DNA from: Halobaculum rubrum
Lineage (GTDB): Archaea > Halobacteriota > Halobacteria > Halobacteriales > Haloferacaceae
Length of the DNA stretch: 64,000 nt
Direction of reading: 5' to 3'
NCBI RefSeq assembly: GCF_019880225.1
Contig: NZ_CP082284.1
Coordinates: 62,001 to 126,000, forward strand
Below, in pieces: positions 62,872-64,000 of the stretch. The translations under genes and the position numbers were made by a program. Every line of letters begins with the position of its first letter. The first letter of the stretch is position 1. The notes below the pieces were generated by a model. It saw nothing but the letters and a program-made list of their open reading frames with translations, was not told where the DNA came from and searched no databases.

Positions 62872-63834
62872 TCACCGTTGCGGGTTGGTCACGTCCTCCA
62901 TCGAGAAGCCGATGAAGTAGAACGATGCGGCCATCAGCATCAGCGCGAGGCCCGGCGGCAGCAGCCACCACCAGGCGTCGAAGATGTAGCCGGAGGACTT
63001 GATGTTCTGCAGCATGATCCCCCAGGAGTTCGCCGTGAAGTCCGCCAGTCCGAGGTACGCCAGCGACGCCTGCGCGATCACCGCGCCCGCGGCGTCCTGC
63101 GCGAGGAACACGAACGAGATGGGGAGCACGTTCGGCATGATGTGCCGGAAGATGATCCGGGTGTCGGAGGCCCCGGCGACCTTCGCGGACTCGACGTACG
63201 ACCGCTCCTTCAGCGAGAGCGTCTCCCCGCGGATGGTGATGCAGTTGTTGAGCCACGAGGTGACCGCGATACCGATGATGATGTTGGTCGTCGTGATGCC
63301 GCGGATAGCGACCAGGACGATCAGGAACGGCAGGAACGGCAGGCCGTACATGATGTCGACGAACCGCTGGATCGCCTCGTCGATCCACGTGTCACCGTAG
63401 AACCCGGAGATGAGTCCCAGGGGAACCCCCACGAGGCTGGAGAGCAGGCCGGCAGCCAGCCCGATGTACATCGCGTTCTTCGCCGAGTAGATGACGAGAC
63501 TGAACACTCCGTAGCCGTTGGCGTTCGTCCCCAGCGGCGCGAAGAACGGGTCGCCGAACGCCGGCGGGTGCGGGAGCGACCGGATCTGCTCGCCGGTGAG
63601 GCGGCTCTCGAACGGCGGCTCGCCGAGGTAGGCGATCCAGTCCGTCGAATGGGGGGCGAACAGCCCCGGCGCGATCGCCCACAGCGAGTACACCACGAGG
63701 ATGATCAGCCCGATCACGCCGATTCGATGTTCGGTGTAGCGGTCCCAGCCGCGCCGCAGTCGTTCGAGCCGCGGCTCCCAGCGCCGCTTGAGCGATTCGC
63801 CGTCGGATCCGGAGGAGTCCTGTTGCGTAGCCAT
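62872..63834 (-). CDS. dppC: Peptide ABC transporter permease, DppC/OppC type
   Basis: 320 residues. Six membrane helices with a long external loop between the first and second (about 65-120: SHPPA-like region with PLGTNANGYGVFS), and the EAA cytoplasmic loop KVAGASDTRIIFRHIMPNVLP (two adjoining pieces) that docks the ATPases. The ATG overlaps the DppB-type stop by one base (TAATG). Confidence 0.94.
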   Translation of the reverse strand: MATQQDSSGSDGESLKRRWEPRLERLRRGWDRYTEHRIGVIGLIILVVYSLWAIAPGLFAPHSTDWIAYLGEPPFESRLTGEQIRSLPHPPAFGDPFFAPLGTNANGYGVFSLVIYSAKNAMYIGLAAGLLSSLVGVPLGLISGFYGDTWIDEAIQRFVDIMYGLPFLPFLIVLVAIRGITTTNIIIGIAVTSWLNNCITIRGETLSLKERSYVESAKVAGASDTRIIFRHIMPNVLPISFVFLAQDAAGAVIAQASLAYLGLADFTANSWGIMLQNIKSSGYIFDAWWWLLPPGLALMLMAASFYFIGFSMEDVTNPQR

Positions 63835-64000
63835 TATTCACCCTCCCCGAACTTGATCCGGGGGTCGAGGTACGTGTACACCACGTCGGTGAGCAGCCGC
63901 ATCAACACGATCAGCAACGCGAGCATGAAGAACACGGCCTGCGCGACCGGGAAGTCCCGGTTGAGCACCGCGCTCACGATGATCTGTCCCATCCCGGGCC
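63834..64000 (-). CDS. dppB: Peptide ABC transporter permease, DppB/OppB type (partial)
   Basis: Only the last 54 residues are in the window. They contain the final helix (QAVFFMLALLIVLMRLL) and the characteristic DppB ending VVYTYLDPRIKFGEGE. The gene and probably the substrate-binding protein lie beyond the right edge. Confidence 0.9.
   Translation of the reverse strand, partial: PGMGQIIVSAVLNRDFPVAQAVFFMLALLIVLMRLLTDVVYTYLDPRIKFGEGE

Noticed and set aside
1-64000. CRISPR arrays, prophage genes, toxin-antitoxin or defence islands
   Set aside because: None seen: no regularly spaced repeats and no Cas, integrase, capsid, restriction or toxin-like proteins. The window is mainly core genome.

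Overview
The window is haloarchaeal chromosome. The GC content is very high, the predicted proteins are strongly acidic, and the basal machinery is archaeal: a TFB-type initiation factor, RNA polymerase subunit L, GatCA amidotransferase subunits, and tRNA genes without an encoded CCA. Many secreted proteins carry twin-arginine and lipobox signals, and most promoters have a TATA-like element 25-30 nt before the start codon, as expected for leaderless mRNAs. A Haloferacales-type genome (Halorubrum/Halobaculum-like) is a guess; the sequence does not fix the genus.

Layout. 1-6.7 kb (minus): a type IV pilus-like operon with an unusually long PilB-type ATPase, a PilC-type membrane platform and three small one-helix proteins that look like minor pilins. 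6.7-12.2 kb: tRNA-Arg(CCT), TatA, a zinc-ribbon membrane protein, an HD-domain phosphohydrolase, an MFS transporter, tRNA-Gly(TCC) and a thioredoxin-reductase-like flavoprotein. 12.2-16.8 kb (minus): a second PilB/PilC pair translationally coupled to a SAM methyltransferase. 16.9-24.2 kb: mostly single genes, including a UDG-like protein, a PAS histidine kinase, an MBL hydrolase, rpoL, a DUF1684 protein, hisF and small membrane proteins. 24.2-24.6 kb: a gene-free, hairpin-rich stretch that looks like a non-autonomous or decayed IS200/IS605-type element.

24.6-34 kb: a lipoprotein with an HExxH motif, purL, a coupled PHP phosphoesterase/asparagine-synthase-like pair, a NUDIX hydrolase, TFB with a palindrome in its leader, and gatC-gatA. 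34-41 kb: TrkH and TrkA (potassium uptake) flank a membrane protein/regulator pair and a probable secreted iron module (DyP-peroxidase-like Tat lipoprotein plus P19/Tp34-like Tat lipoprotein). 41-48.8 kb: an SRPBCC protein, an AEC transporter, a GAF histidine kinase, an ABC exporter, a GYD protein, a flavoprotein without a NAD(P)H domain and CoaBC. 48.9-57 kb (plus): a tightly overlapping Mrp-type Na+/H+ antiporter operon, E-F-G-(A C-terminal part)-B-C-D-D-D. 57-59.3 kb: hypoxanthine/guanine phosphoribosyltransferase and small haloarchaeal proteins. 59.4-64 kb (minus): a Dpp/Opp peptide ABC operon, B(partial)-C-D-F, followed by an LEA14-like protein and a membrane protein.

Most of the window is ordinary core genome. 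No CRISPR array, prophage, complete insertion sequence or recognisable defence system was seen. The parts most worth a second look are the IS605-like hairpin element with its possible structured RNA, the pilus operon with its pilin-like companions, the TFB leader palindrome, the secreted iron/DyP pair and the Mrp operon with three large antiporter-like subunits and a Usp-MnhE fusion.
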